From Achromobacter aegrifaciens (GTDB taxonomy: Bacteria; Pseudomonadota; Gammaproteobacteria; Burkholderiales; Burkholderiaceae_B): a stretch of 64,000 bases of DNA. A program made the position numbers and the translations under genes. Shown in pieces: positions 8,035-16,808 of the stretch (positions are counted from its first letter, which is position 1; the number at the start of each line of letters is the position of its first letter). Location: assembly GCF_902859735.1 (NCBI RefSeq), contig NZ_CADIJY010000005.1, forward strand, positions 62,001-126,000. The letters are read 5' to 3'. The notes under the pieces were generated by a model that ran no database searches, was not told the origin of the DNA, and saw nothing but the letters and a program-made list of their open reading frames with translations.

Positions 8035-10181
8035 GGGATCGAAGTGCTTTCCGCGCCCAGCGGCACAATGTTGCCCAGGCGTTCCTTCAGGGACTGGGGC
8101 TGGCCGGTGAACATGGCGGCGTAATACACCGAGTTGGACATCACGTTCTTGACGTAGGTGCGCGTCTCGTTGAACGGGATGGTCTCGGCAAAGATCGCGC
8201 CTTCCACTGGATGCGTGAAGGTCGAGCGCCAGTTGTGCGGACGGCGCGGGCCGGCGTTATAGCCTGCGCTGGCCAGCATCTGCGAACCGTTCAGGTCACG
8301 CAGCACCATGTTCAGGTAGTTGGTGCCGAGTTCCGTGTTGGTGTCGAAGTCGTTGACGCTGTCGGGCGTGAAGTTGCTCATGCCGATTTTGCCCGCGACC
8401 CACTTGGCCGTAGCCGGCATCAGCTGCATCAGGCCGGAAGCGCCGACGTGCGAGCGCGCGTCCATGATGAAGCGCGATTCCTGGCGGATCAGGCCATAGA
8501 CCCAGGCCGGATCCAGCGCGATGGCGTTGGCCTTGGCGGTGACGCGGCCTTCGAAGGGCGCGATGAAGCGCTGGCTGAAGTCGAACTCTTTTTCCGTGCG
8601 GTCGGAGGTGTTGACCACGCGGTCGTAGATGTTCTCGGCGCGCGCCAGTTCGGCGGCGGCCATCAGCTGGCGGTCGCTCATGCCGCGCAGCGTGAAGTTC
8701 CATTCCGGCACGGCTTCGGCGCGCCAGCCCAGGCGGAAGAGCTGGATCGCCCGGCGCAGGCCGGGGTTGGCGCGGGCCTCGGTGATTTCCTGGTCGCTAA
8801 TGGGCGCGGGGCGCGGCGGCACGGTGATGCGGCGGCCCAGTTCCTCGGCGGCCAGCTGGCCGTAGAAGTCGAAGCGGTCGGCGATGCTGGCGTAGGCGGT
8901 GGCGGCCTGTTCCTTGTTGCCGCGCGCGGCCTGGCCGCGGGCCTTCCAGTAGATCCAGGACGAATCGGCCTGCTGCGAGGCGGGCATCTGGTCGATGGAT
9001 TCCATGACCCATTTCCAGTCGATCTTGGGCTGGCGCAAGGCGGCGCGCACCTTCCAGGCGGCGTTGTATTCCGTCATGCGGATGTGGCCGGCCTCGTGGT
9101 ACCAGTCGTCGGCGCGGCTGTCGAGGTTCAGCGCGGCGACCAGCGCGTACTGGCCGCGAACCCAGGCCAGGTTCGACTTGGCCATGGACTTGGACCAGTC
9201 CCCGGACTTGCCCCATTCGCGGCGCAGGTAGGAATCCGCCACACTGACGTCGGAACGCGCCAGGCGCGCCAAGGCGATCGTCACCAGTTCCTTCTCGTTG
9301 CGGCCCACGGGTTGACGGCTCTGGCGCGTCAGCCACTTCATGGGGTCCTTCATGAGCTGGTCATAGGTTTTCAGGTCGCCCGGCTCGAACATGTACTGCG
9401 CGAACTTGCGCGCGTCGGCGGTCTTGTTGGCTTCGATGGCGTCGCGCAGCTGGGGTTCCAATTGCTCCCAACCCATGATGCCGTCGGCGACCAGCTGGTC
9501 GTACAGCGCCCAGCAGGCGCCGCCCGGCGCGAACACGGCCGCGGCCTGCGCCGCCGTGGCGCGCTGCCCGGTCATGTGCTTGGCATCGAGGATGGCGCAC
9601 TCGATCTGCGCATTGCTGTTCTTCACGGGCGCGAGCTTGCGCACGGTTTCGAAGTCCCCGCTGCGGGCCGCGGCCAGCAACCAGTCGCCGCGCAGGCGAT
9701 CGGCCAGGTAGGCGTCGGAATTGCCGCTGATGAACTTCTGCAGGTCGGCGGTGGGCCGGCCGGTGGCGGGAGGCGTCCACAACTGGTAGCGCAGCAGCCA
9801 GTATTCGGGGTACATGCCCAGCGGATCCGGCTTGGCCTGCGGCACCAGCGCACCCAGCACGGACCACTGCTTGCGGTTCATGGCTTCGCGCGCGGCAACC
9901 ACGGCGGCCAGCGCGGGCGTCTGGGAGGTCGGCGGCAGGCCGGCCAGCACCGCGGGCGGCACGGAAATGGCGGGTTGCGCGGCCTGAACGGCTGGCTGAG
10001 GCTGGGGCTGGGTGTTGACCGACGCGCTGCGCTGCTGCGCGTCCACCGGTGCACAGGCCGCGGTGAACAGCGCCAGAAGCGGCAGCCAGCGGCGCAGGCC
10101 GGGAGCGGCCTCGGTGGCGGCGGCGGACCCGGATTTCCGCGCGGTTTTCTGATACCGTCCGGGTTGCAGAGTCTGTGTCAT
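8031..10181 (-). CDS. Soluble lytic murein transglycosylase (Slt70-like)
   Basis: This 716-residue enzyme cleaves peptidoglycan glycan strands in the periplasm. The N-terminus has a hydrophobic export signal ([16 protein letters not shown]); the Cys could be a weak lipobox, otherwise cleavage near VDAQ is possible. A long alpha-helical superhelical region follows. The C-terminal catalytic domain has [10 protein letters not shown] with the general-acid Glu, [13 protein letters not shown], and GYNAGPRRP, all typical of family 1 transglycosylases. ATG 10181 is chosen because it has GAGG about seven bases upstream; a longer upstream reading lacks this. It is the first gene of a coupled pair with cca. 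Confidence 0.93.
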   Translation of the reverse strand: MTQTLQPGRYQKTARKSGSAAATEAAPGLRRWLPLLALFTAACAPVDAQQRSASVNTQPQPQPAVQAAQPAISVPPAVLAGLPPTSQTPALAAVVAAREAMNRKQWSVLGALVPQAKPDPLGMYPEYWLLRYQLWTPPATGRPTADLQKFISGNSDAYLADRLRGDWLLAAARSGDFETVRKLAPVKNSNAQIECAILDAKHMTGQRATAAQAAAVFAPGGACWALYDQLVADGIMGWEQLEPQLRDAIEANKTADARKFAQYMFEPGDLKTYDQLMKDPMKWLTRQSRQPVGRNEKELVTIALARLARSDVSVADSYLRREWGKSGDWSKSMAKSNLAWVRGQYALVAALNLDSRADDWYHEAGHIRMTEYNAAWKVRAALRQPKIDWKWVMESIDQMPASQQADSSWIYWKARGQAARGNKEQAATAYASIADRFDFYGQLAAEELGRRITVPPRPAPISDQEITEARANPGLRRAIQLFRLGWRAEAVPEWNFTLRGMSDRQLMAAAELARAENIYDRVVNTSDRTEKEFDFSQRFIAPFEGRVTAKANAIALDPAWVYGLIRQESRFIMDARSHVGASGLMQLMPATAKWVAGKIGMSNFTPDSVNDFDTNTELGTNYLNMVLRDLNGSQMLASAGYNAGPRRPHNWRSTFTHPVEGAIFAETIPFNETRTYVKNVMSNSVYYAAMFTGQPQSLKERLGNIVPLGAESTSIP

Positions 10182-10296
10182 GCCCTGTCCCTCATACACT
10201 GGCCTTGCCGTACGCCAGCATGCCGGCAATCCACCTGTTCGTCCGCATGCGTCCGCACATTCGCCATCATTTGTCCATCCCTCTTACAGCCACCGC

Positions 10297-10971
10297 ATGA
10301 CTACGCAAAATACTCCAGAGGATACCGCAGTACCGCTACGCGCGCGATTGCGGAAACTGCGCGCCGAACTGCCGGAAGACCAGCGTAGCCGCGGCGGCCT
10401 GCTCATGCGCGCGCGCCTGTTCACCTGGCTGAATGTGGCGCGCGATGAGGCCGTGCGCGCGGGCCGCCCCGCGCCCGCTACCGTGGCCGCCTTCTGGCCC
10501 ATGGCCGACGAACCGGACCTGCGCCCGCTGCTAGAACAATGGGTCGAAAACGGCGTGACCGTGGCCCTGCCCGTGGTGCGCGAACGCAATGCCCCGCTGG
10601 CCTTCCTGCCCTGGACGCCGGATGCCGAATTGCGTGCCGGCCCCTACGGCATCCAGGAACCCGTCGCCGGCGCCGAACTGCTGCCCGACGTGGTGCTGGT
10701 CCCCACCCTGGGCTACACCGAACAGGGCGACCGCCTGGGCTATGGCGGCGGCTATTACGACCGCACCCTGGCCGCGCTGCGCGACCGCGGCCACCCGTTC
10801 ATCGCCATCGGCATCGCCTGGAGCTGCGGCGAGCTGGACGCCGGTTATGAACCCGCCGCCCACGACTTCCCGCTGGACGCGGTACTGACCCAGGACGGCT
10901 GGGTGCCCCAGGCGCCGCTGGAACAAGGCGGCACCAGCGGCACCACGCTGCACAGCTTCCGCATGAACTGA
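10297..10971 (+). CDS. fau: 5-formyltetrahydrofolate cyclo-ligase
   Basis: This 224-residue ATP-dependent enzyme converts 5-formyl-THF to 5,10-methenyl-THF, recycling folate. The diagnostic C-terminal motif LGYGGGYYDRTL is present, with basic residues near the N-terminus (LRARLRKLRAEL) for ATP phosphates and WPMADEPDLRPLL in the middle. It is divergent from the transglycosylase gene with only 115 bp between starts, so both promoters must be compact. In many proteobacteria the 6S RNA gene sits just upstream of this gene; there is no room for it here. Confidence 0.92.
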   Translation: MTTQNTPEDTAVPLRARLRKLRAELPEDQRSRGGLLMRARLFTWLNVARDEAVRAGRPAPATVAAFWPMADEPDLRPLLEQWVENGVTVALPVVRERNAPLAFLPWTPDAELRAGPYGIQEPVAGAELLPDVVLVPTLGYTEQGDRLGYGGGYYDRTLAALRDRGHPFIAIGIAWSCGELDAGYEPAAHDFPLDAVLTQDGWVPQAPLEQGGTSGTTLHSFRMN

Positions 10972-10995
10972 CGCACCAGTTCTGCTCCACCAGTT

Positions 10996-11012
10996 TGCAC
11001 CAATACGGTGCA
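10996..11012 (+). promoter_or_regulatory. NtrC-type binding site (perfect dyad)
   Basis: TGCACC-N5-GGTGCA is a perfect inverted repeat matching the classical NtrC operator. It lies about 318 bp upstream of the predicted sigma-54 start, further than usual but still feasible for an enhancer acting by looping. Confidence 0.7.
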
Positions 11013-11295
11013 CGACCTATCATAGGGACTGCTGCCGGGCCTAGCCCAGACCCCGGCCGCAGCACGCAGCGCCCGCGCACTTCCGGGCGCTTTCTTCGGC
11101 AGCGCCGCCCCACCCGTTCCCCTGGCCAAGCATTTCCGCGCCAGCCCCGCTGACCCCGATCCACCCGCCAGCCCCGGCCAATCCGCGCCTGGCGCCCACG
11201 CCATCCCCTGGCCTCAGCCGCCGCGGCGATGGCGCCGCAACGCCCTTCGGAGGATATTGGTCCTCAGGGGCGCCCCCCGCGCGTGCCGGCCAGGC

Positions 11296-11311
11296 TGGCA
11301 TGCGGGTTGCT
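11296..11311 (+). promoter_or_regulatory. Sigma-54 (-24/-12) promoter
   Basis: TGGCAT-N5-TTGCT matches the consensus TGGCAC-N5-TTGCW with one mismatch, and the invariant GG and GC are exactly 10 bp apart. The predicted start is near 11322, giving a roughly 70-nt leader before the ATP-grasp start codon. Confidence 0.75.
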
Positions 11312-11391
11312 TAATCCATTGCAACCGGCCGGACATTGGCCGGACGGCGGCCGTGCGCGAGCCGGCTGCCAGCACCTGTACCGGAGGAGCC

Positions 11392-12825
11392 ATGAAGGAC
11401 AGATCATCCCGTCCCGCCGCCTATGACGAAATGCGCGACAGCGCCGGCGGCATACGCTCCCACTACCAGGCTTTCGAGCGCTGGCATGACGAGCAGTCCG
11501 CGCAGGCCATGGCCGCGCGCCGCCTGGAAGCGGACCTGAGCTTTCGCCGGGTCGGCATCACGTTTTCGGTGGCGGGCGACGCGGCCGGCACCGAACGCCT
11601 GATCCCCTTCGACCTGATCCCGCGCGTCATCCCCGCCGCCGAATGGCGTCTGCTGGAAGCCGGCCTGAAGCAGCGGGTACGCGCGCTCAACATGTTCATC
11701 CACGACATCTATCACGGGCACGACATCGTGCGCGCGGACGTGGTGCCCGCCGAGCAGGTATTCCTGAACGCCCAGTACCGCCCCGAGATGCAGGACGTGG
11801 ACGTGGCCGAGGACATCTACTGCCACATCGCCGGGGTGGACATCGTGCGCGCGGGCGCGGGCGAGTTCTATGTGCTGGAAGACAATTTGCGAGTGCCGTC
11901 CGGCGTGTCCTACATGCTGGAGAACCGCAAGATGTCGATGCGGCTGATGCCCGACGCCTTCAGCCGCATCAAGGTGGAGCCGGTGGCGCACTACCCGGAC
12001 CTGCTGCTGGACAACCTGCGCGAAGTCGCGCCGCACGGCGGCGACGATCCCACCGTGGTGGTGCTGACGCCCGGCATGTACAACTCGGCCTACTTCGAAC
12101 ACGCCTTCCTGGCGCAGCAGATGGGCGTGGAGCTCGTCGAAGGCCAGGACCTGTTCGTCGAGCAGAACACCGTCTACATGCGCACCACGCAGGGGCCGCG
12201 CAAGGTGGACGTGATCTACCGCCGCCTGGACGACGACTTTCTAGATCCGCTGTCGTTCCGCGCCGATTCCGCGCTGGGCGTGCCCGGCCTGCTGTCGGTG
12301 TACCGGGCCGGCCGCGTGACGCTGGCCAACGCCATCGGCACCGGGATCGCCGACGACAAGTCCACCTACCTGTACGTGCCCGACATGATCCGCTTCTATC
12401 TGGGCGAGGAGCCGATACTGTCCAACGTCCCCACCTGGCGCTGCAACCGGCCCGACGAGCTGTCGCACGTGCTGGCCCACATGCACGAACTGGTGGTGAA
12501 GGAAGTCCATGGCTCGGGCGGCTACGGCATGCTGGTGGGGCCGTCTGCCTCGCGCGCCGAGGTCGAGGCCTTCAAGGACCGCGTGCGCGCCAACCCCGCC
12601 AATTACATCGCGCAGCCCACGCTGGCGCTGTCCACCGTGCCGACCTACGTGGAATCGGGCGTGGCGCCGCGCCATGTGGACCTGCGCCCCTACGTGCTGT
12701 GCGGCAAGGACATCCGCACCGTGCCGGGCGGCCTGTGCCGCGTGGCGCTGACCGAGGGCTCGCTGGTGGTCAACAGCAGCCAGGGCGGCGGCACCAAGGA
12801 CACCTGGGTGCTGGAGGAGGACTGA
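11392..12825 (+). CDS. Circularly permuted ATP-grasp type protein (COG2308)
   Basis: This 477-residue protein belongs to the circularly permuted ATP-grasp family (older DUF404/DUF407), predicted to form an amide or peptide bond using ATP. Typical segments include IPRVIPAAEWRLLEAGLKQR, FLNAQYRPEM, FYVLEDNLRVPSGVSYMLENR, VEGQDLFV and VKEVHGSGGYGMLVGP, the last holding the nucleotide-binding glycine loop. A very good GGAGGAG site lies just before ATG 11392. It is the first of four genes that continue with alpha-E, transglutaminase and Anbu. This association is known from comparative genomics of amidoligases, but the product is unknown. The substrate here is not predictable. Confidence 0.88.
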   Translation: MKDRSSRPAAYDEMRDSAGGIRSHYQAFERWHDEQSAQAMAARRLEADLSFRRVGITFSVAGDAAGTERLIPFDLIPRVIPAAEWRLLEAGLKQRVRALNMFIHDIYHGHDIVRADVVPAEQVFLNAQYRPEMQDVDVAEDIYCHIAGVDIVRAGAGEFYVLEDNLRVPSGVSYMLENRKMSMRLMPDAFSRIKVEPVAHYPDLLLDNLREVAPHGGDDPTVVVLTPGMYNSAYFEHAFLAQQMGVELVEGQDLFVEQNTVYMRTTQGPRKVDVIYRRLDDDFLDPLSFRADSALGVPGLLSVYRAGRVTLANAIGTGIADDKSTYLYVPDMIRFYLGEEPILSNVPTWRCNRPDELSHVLAHMHELVVKEVHGSGGYGMLVGPSASRAEVEAFKDRVRANPANYIAQPTLALSTVPTYVESGVAPRHVDLRPYVLCGKDIRTVPGGLCRVALTEGSLVVNSSQGGGTKDTWVLEED

Positions 12826-12827
12826 AC

Positions 12828-13799
12828 ATGCTGAGCCGAACCGCCGACAATCTGTTCTGGATGTGCCGCTACACCGAACGCGCCGAAAACACCGCCCGCA
12901 TGCTGGACGTGAACCTGCAGATGTCGCTGCTGCCGCAGGACGCGCAGCGGCGCGAAGGCTCGTGGCTGGGCGTGCTGCGCATCTCCGAGCTGCAAGGCCT
13001 GTACCAGAGCAAGTACGCCTCCATCTCGCCGCACGACGTGCTGCAGTACATGGTGCGCGATCCCGAGAACCCCTCGTCCATCTATTCCTGCATGCGCGCC
13101 GCCCGCGAGAACGCGCGCGCCGTGCGCGGCAGCCTCACCACCGAGGTCTGGGAAACCTACAACACCACCTGGCTGGAACTGCTCAAGCACCTGCACACGG
13201 GCTTGCTGGAACGCAACCCGGGCGAGTTCTTCGAATGGGTCAAGTTCCGTTCGCACCTGGCGCGCGGCGTCACCATCGGCACCATGCTGGAGGACGAGGC
13301 CCTGTACTTCCTGCGCATCGGCATGCACCTGGAACGCGCCGACAACACCGCGCGCATGCTGGACGTGAAGTTCCATGAACGCGGGTCCAACGGCCACGAT
13401 AGCCGAACCGAGGGAGCCGGCGCGGCGGCGCTGCAAAGCGAGTTCTACCGCTGGTCGGCGCTGCTCAGCTCGGTGTCCGGCCTGGAGATTTACCGCAAGG
13501 TATATCGCGACGTCATCACCCCCGACCGCGTGGCCGAGCTGCTGATCCTGCACGGCGACATGCCGCGCTCGCTGCTGGCCTCGATGCGCGCGGTGGCCGA
13601 CGACCTGGCGCGTGTCTCCAACCAACGCTCGACCGAAACCGAGAGGCGCGCCGGCATGCTGTGCGCCGAACTGCAATACGGTCGCGTCGAGGACATCCTG
13701 GACAGCGGCCTGCATCAATACCTGGAGCACTTCCTCGACCGCATCAACGATCTGGGCAACCGGATCAGCCAGGATTTCCTGGTGCCGCTGTCGGCCTAG
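12828..13799 (+). CDS. Alpha-E domain protein (COG2307)
   Basis: This 323-residue, mostly helical protein opens with LSRTADNLFWMCRYTERAENTARML, the hallmark of the alpha-E family; a near copy, FLRIGMHLERADNTARMLDVKFHE, recurs around residues 164-187, pointing to an internal duplication. It almost always partners the ATP-grasp protein encoded 2 bp upstream. No catalytic residues are known to me, so it is best read as a structural or substrate-binding partner. ATG 12828 is the only start that follows the ATP-grasp stop closely; GGAGGAGG overlaps the end of that gene. Confidence 0.88.
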   Translation: MLSRTADNLFWMCRYTERAENTARMLDVNLQMSLLPQDAQRREGSWLGVLRISELQGLYQSKYASISPHDVLQYMVRDPENPSSIYSCMRAARENARAVRGSLTTEVWETYNTTWLELLKHLHTGLLERNPGEFFEWVKFRSHLARGVTIGTMLEDEALYFLRIGMHLERADNTARMLDVKFHERGSNGHDSRTEGAGAAALQSEFYRWSALLSSVSGLEIYRKVYRDVITPDRVAELLILHGDMPRSLLASMRAVADDLARVSNQRSTETERRAGMLCAELQYGRVEDILDSGLHQYLEHFLDRINDLGNRISQDFLVPLSA

Positions 13800-13812
13800 A
13801 CCGGAGACCGGA

Positions 13813-14616
13813 ATGAAACAGATCATCACCCACGTCACTCACTACCGCTACACCGCCCCGGTCACCTACAGCATCCAGACCTTACGCCTGACCCCGCGCG
13901 ACGACGAGCACCAGCGCGTGCTGCGCTGGCATATCGAAGCCCCCGGCGAACTGGACAAGCAGGTGGATGCCTACGGCAACATCACGCATACGCTGACGCT
14001 CAACCAGCCGCACACCGACATCGAGTTGCGCGTGGTCGGGCAAGTGCTGGTGGCGCCGCTGGAACGCGGCCTGCTGGGCAGCGAGGACAGCCGTCTGCCA
14101 GTGCACGCCTATTGCGTGCAGACGCCGCTGACCCAGGCCGACGACACCGTCATGGCCTTCGTGCGCGACGCGCTGCCGGGCGGTCTGCATACGCCGGACG
14201 ACGTGCTGGCCCTGGCGACCGCGGTCAGCGACCGCGTTGCCTACGAGCCCGGCACCACCGATGTCACCACCGCCGCCAACCAGGTGCTGGCCATGGGCCA
14301 CGGCGTCTGCCAGGACCATGCCCACCTCTTCCTGGCCTGCGTGCGCGGCCTGGGCGTGCCCGCGCGCTACGTCAGCGGCTACCTGTACACCACCGCCGAA
14401 CACGCCGCCAGCCACGCCTGGGCCGACGTCTGGCTGCCCGACGTGGGCTGGACCAGCGTGGACATCACCAACCGCCAGTTCGCCTCGGACTGCCATTGCC
14501 GGCTGGCGGTGGCGCGGGACTATGACTCGGCTTCACCGGTGCGCGGCGTGCGCAGCGGCGGCGGCCAGGAATCCATGGAGGTCAGCGTGCAGGTCCAGAC
14601 CAGCGCCCAGCAGTAA
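13813..14616 (+). CDS. Transglutaminase-like protein (bacterial COG1305 type)
   Basis: This 267-residue protein has an N-terminal immunoglobulin-like half (MKQIITHVTHYRYTAPVTYSIQTLRLTPR) and a cysteine-protease-fold transglutaminase core. The expected catalytic residues are Cys166 in GHGVCQDHAH, His201 in ASHAWADVWLP and Asp217 in WTSVDITN. Such proteins may form or hydrolyse isopeptide or amide bonds. It starts 13 bp after the alpha-E gene, with a GGAG motif just upstream, and lies 55 bp before the peptidase gene. Its role in the operon is unproven; it could load, trim or release whatever the ATP-grasp protein makes. Confidence 0.88.
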   Translation: MKQIITHVTHYRYTAPVTYSIQTLRLTPRDDEHQRVLRWHIEAPGELDKQVDAYGNITHTLTLNQPHTDIELRVVGQVLVAPLERGLLGSEDSRLPVHAYCVQTPLTQADDTVMAFVRDALPGGLHTPDDVLALATAVSDRVAYEPGTTDVTTAANQVLAMGHGVCQDHAHLFLACVRGLGVPARYVSGYLYTTAEHAASHAWADVWLPDVGWTSVDITNRQFASDCHCRLAVARDYDSASPVRGVRSGGGQESMEVSVQVQTSAQQ

Positions 14617-14671
14617 CATCCCGCCGGCCGCGCCGCAATACAATGCGGCGTGGTTTTCCCTAATTCTGATC

Positions 14672-15535
14672 ATGACCTACTGCGTCGCAGCCCGCCTTGA
14701 TTCCGGCCTGGTATTCCTGGCCGACTCCCGCACCAACGCCGGAGTCGACCAGATCAGCGTCTTCCGCAAAATGACCGTGTTCGAGCGCCCGGGCGACCGT
14801 GTCATGGTGCTGATGAGTTCGGGCAACCTGGCGGTCAGCCAGGCGGTGCTGAACGCGCTGGCGCGCCAGCACGACGAAGGCGGCGAAACCGTCTGGAACG
14901 CGCCCGACATGTTCGAGGCCACCCGCCGCGTCGGCGCCGCGGTGCGCTCGGTCTATCACCACGAAGCCCCGGCCCTGCGCGAGCAGGGCGTGGACTTCAA
15001 CGTCAACCTGATCTTCGGCGGCCAGATCGGCGCCGAACGCTGCCGCCTGTTCCAGGTGTATTCGGCCGGCAACTTCATCGAAGCCGGCCAGGAATGCCCG
15101 TACTTCCAGATCGGCGAAGCCAAATACGGCAAGCCCATCCTGGACCGCGTGCTGCGTCCCGACACCTCGCTGGACGAAGCGGCCAAGTGCGCCCTGATCT
15201 CCATGGACTCCACGCTGCGCTCCAATATCTCGGTGGGCCTGCCGCTGGACCTGCTGGTCTACGACACGCACTCGCTGCGCGTCACGCATTTCGCCAGCAT
15301 CGACGAGCACAACGAGTACTTCCGCATGATCCGCGGCACCTGGGGCGAACGCCTGCGCCAGGTCTTCGCCGAGATCCCGGACCCGCTGTGGACCAATCCC
15401 GACTCGCCCGATTCGCTGGTCCCTCCCAGCCGCGTGCACCAGCCGCTGCGCGCAGAGCCGATGGATGCGCCCGTGTCGAACTATCCGGCGCCGCAGGTGT
15501 TGGCTGAAGATCCGGGGAAGGATCAGGCGAACTAG
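14672..15535 (+). CDS. Anbu-type proteasome-like peptidase (COG3484)
   Basis: This 287-residue protein is a member of the Anbu (bacterial proteasome homologue) family, which shares the Ntn-hydrolase fold with HslV and the 20S proteasome. It starts MTYCVAARLDSGLVFLADSRTNAG; Thr2 would become the N-terminal nucleophile once Met1 is removed. Conserved blocks include FRKMTVFERPGDRVMVLMSSGNLA, NLIFGGQIG, YFQIGEAKYGKPILDR and STLRSNISVGLPLDLLVYD. The last 40 residues are proline-rich and variable. It closes the ATP-grasp/alpha-E/transglutaminase operon. No partner ATPase is encoded nearby, as is usual for this family. Confidence 0.9.
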   Translation: MTYCVAARLDSGLVFLADSRTNAGVDQISVFRKMTVFERPGDRVMVLMSSGNLAVSQAVLNALARQHDEGGETVWNAPDMFEATRRVGAAVRSVYHHEAPALREQGVDFNVNLIFGGQIGAERCRLFQVYSAGNFIEAGQECPYFQIGEAKYGKPILDRVLRPDTSLDEAAKCALISMDSTLRSNISVGLPLDLLVYDTHSLRVTHFASIDEHNEYFRMIRGTWGERLRQVFAEIPDPLWTNPDSPDSLVPPSRVHQPLRAEPMDAPVSNYPAPQVLAEDPGKDQAN

Positions 15536-15882
15536 GGGCGGTTTCCGGCAGGAACATGCCAAGCCTCCCAGGCCAGAACCCGGGACTCCGTCTGATACCG
15601 CAGGCTTCCGCGCGCATTTATGTGTTCCGGACGCCTTGATCCCTTGCAGCACGACCGGAATCTGCTTTACAGTTTCTTCAACGTATATGCACGCCATATG
15701 CCCACCTTCCGAGGCCCGCGCAATTCATTGCTGCGGGCTTTCGTGTTTTTGTGCGGCATGAATCGTTGCCATTTTGAATTTGGGTGCGATCTTTCCATTC
15801 ACTGAAGGAAAGCCAGCCGTCTCCCGCGCCCTACACTGCTTCGATTCGTATGCAAGCCACGTGTCGGACAAAGTGTTACGTC
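15536..15882 (+). other. 347-bp spacer with a possible short transcript unit and terminator
   Basis: No protein-coding gene is evident. A candidate promoter, TTGCAG (15644-15649) and TACAGT (15668-15673) with 18-bp spacing, lies about 40 bp before a strong hairpin terminator (15714-15750). If both work, an RNA of about 70 nt would be made from 15680 to 15750. The base composition from here through the next gene is more AT-rich than the surroundings. Confidence 0.3.
15714..15750 (+). terminator. Rho-independent terminator
   Basis: GCCCGC at 15714-15719 pairs with GCGGGC at 15733-15738, and inner CAAT/ATTG also pairs; a T-rich run ending in TTTTT follows. It could end transcription from the Anbu operon or from a small RNA. 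Confidence 0.75.
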
Positions 15883-16677
15883 ATGCATTACGTCATGTAT
15901 CTGGACGAGTTCGGCCACATTGGCCCATTCGTCTCTCGGGATCACGACAAGCACCGGACAAGCCCGGTGTTCGGCTTCGGGGGGTTGGTCCTGCCTGTTG
16001 AATCCGTGCGCGAATTCGCCATCTACTTCTACAAACTGAAATGCCATCTATTGAAGTTCGAACTGGAACGGCAAGACCAACCTGCGTACCGCTGGGAAAA
16101 GAAGGGCGCGCAACTCTATACCGTCCGGAATGTTGAAAAGTACCAGCAGTTGCGGACCGCAACGGGGCGTTTGCTGAACCGGATCAGACAGATTGGCGGA
16201 CACGTGATTTACAGCGGCGAGCAAAAGACAACAGACGCGGCATCGCATCAACCCGCGGAGATCTTCAAGCAGCAATTGCTACGCATAGTCCGGCGCGCGG
16301 ATCGCTTTTTCTCGGCAAGGCAGGCCACCTTCATGCTTTTGATCGACGAGCAACAGGCGGGCAGCCGATGGCGCGAAATGAATGTCGAAGCCTGCACGCT
16401 GGCGATGTTCGAAGATGCCACCGACCGATGCAGAACGCTGGTCGAGCCGCTGATTCAAGGTGAGAGCCACCTGTTCCAGACCCTTCAATGTGCTGACTGG
16501 ATCTGCAGCTTGGTGGGCCGGCTGTGCGCCTTCCAGGTGGCGTCCGCGCAGTACCGGGACTGGGAGATTTTTCACCGTTACTTTCATGACCGCGTGCAAG
16601 CCGCAGCCCTCCCGTGCAGCGGACTCGGTTCGCAGGAAGAGCAGGAAAATCCCCCGCTCATATCGCCTTCCGCGTAA
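15883..16677 (+). CDS. DUF3800 domain protein
   Basis: This 264-residue protein shows the DUF3800 hallmarks: an N-terminal MYLDEFGHIGPF with acidic residues (family motif hYhDESG), FGFGGLVLP shortly after, a central LLIDEQQAG, and a C-terminal QCADWICSLVGR. The fold is related to RNase H, and the family is often found in mobile or defence-related regions, but its activity is unknown to me. Codon use is less GC-biased than in neighbouring genes and it stands alone between unrelated operons, both suggesting recent acquisition. ATG 15883 or 15895 could be the start; neither has a clear ribosome binding site. Confidence 0.75.
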   Translation: MHYVMYLDEFGHIGPFVSRDHDKHRTSPVFGFGGLVLPVESVREFAIYFYKLKCHLLKFELERQDQPAYRWEKKGAQLYTVRNVEKYQQLRTATGRLLNRIRQIGGHVIYSGEQKTTDAASHQPAEIFKQQLLRIVRRADRFFSARQATFMLLIDEQQAGSRWREMNVEACTLAMFEDATDRCRTLVEPLIQGESHLFQTLQCADWICSLVGRLCAFQVASAQYRDWEIFHRYFHDRVQAAALPCSGLGSQEEQENPPLISPSA

Positions 16678-16808
16678 ACCCTCCTTTCCAGCAGCCGAAA
16701 CCCGGCTTGCGGAACCGCGAATTCTCATCCGGGCGCTGTCGCGCCACACTGGTGTCCGGCCGTCATGCTTTGCCTTGGGGGCCCCGACAACACCACAAGG
16801 AGCGAGAC

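Larger units (their letters stand above)
10972..11391 (+). promoter_or_regulatory. 420-bp regulatory region upstream of the ATP-grasp/Anbu operon
   Basis: This gene-free stretch begins with an NtrC-type dyad (10996-11012) and ends with a sigma-54 promoter (11296-11311). Between them lies very GC-rich DNA with a hairpin in which AGGA at 11251-11254 pairs with TCCT at 11261-11264, extended by flanking GCCC/GGGC. An inverted repeat GGTTGC-N10-GCAACC at 11305-11326 covers the -12 element and the predicted start point. I found no ORF or recognisable RNA gene here. Confidence 0.6.

Noticed and set aside
8211-10388. 725-residue open frame antisense to the lytic transglycosylase gene
   Set aside because: The opposite strand encodes a convincing Slt-type enzyme; the antisense reading lacks motifs.
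10972-11391. 6S RNA gene near fau
   Set aside because: 6S RNA often adjoins fau, but the upstream spacer is only 115 bp and the downstream spacer shows no convincing closing stem or central bubble.
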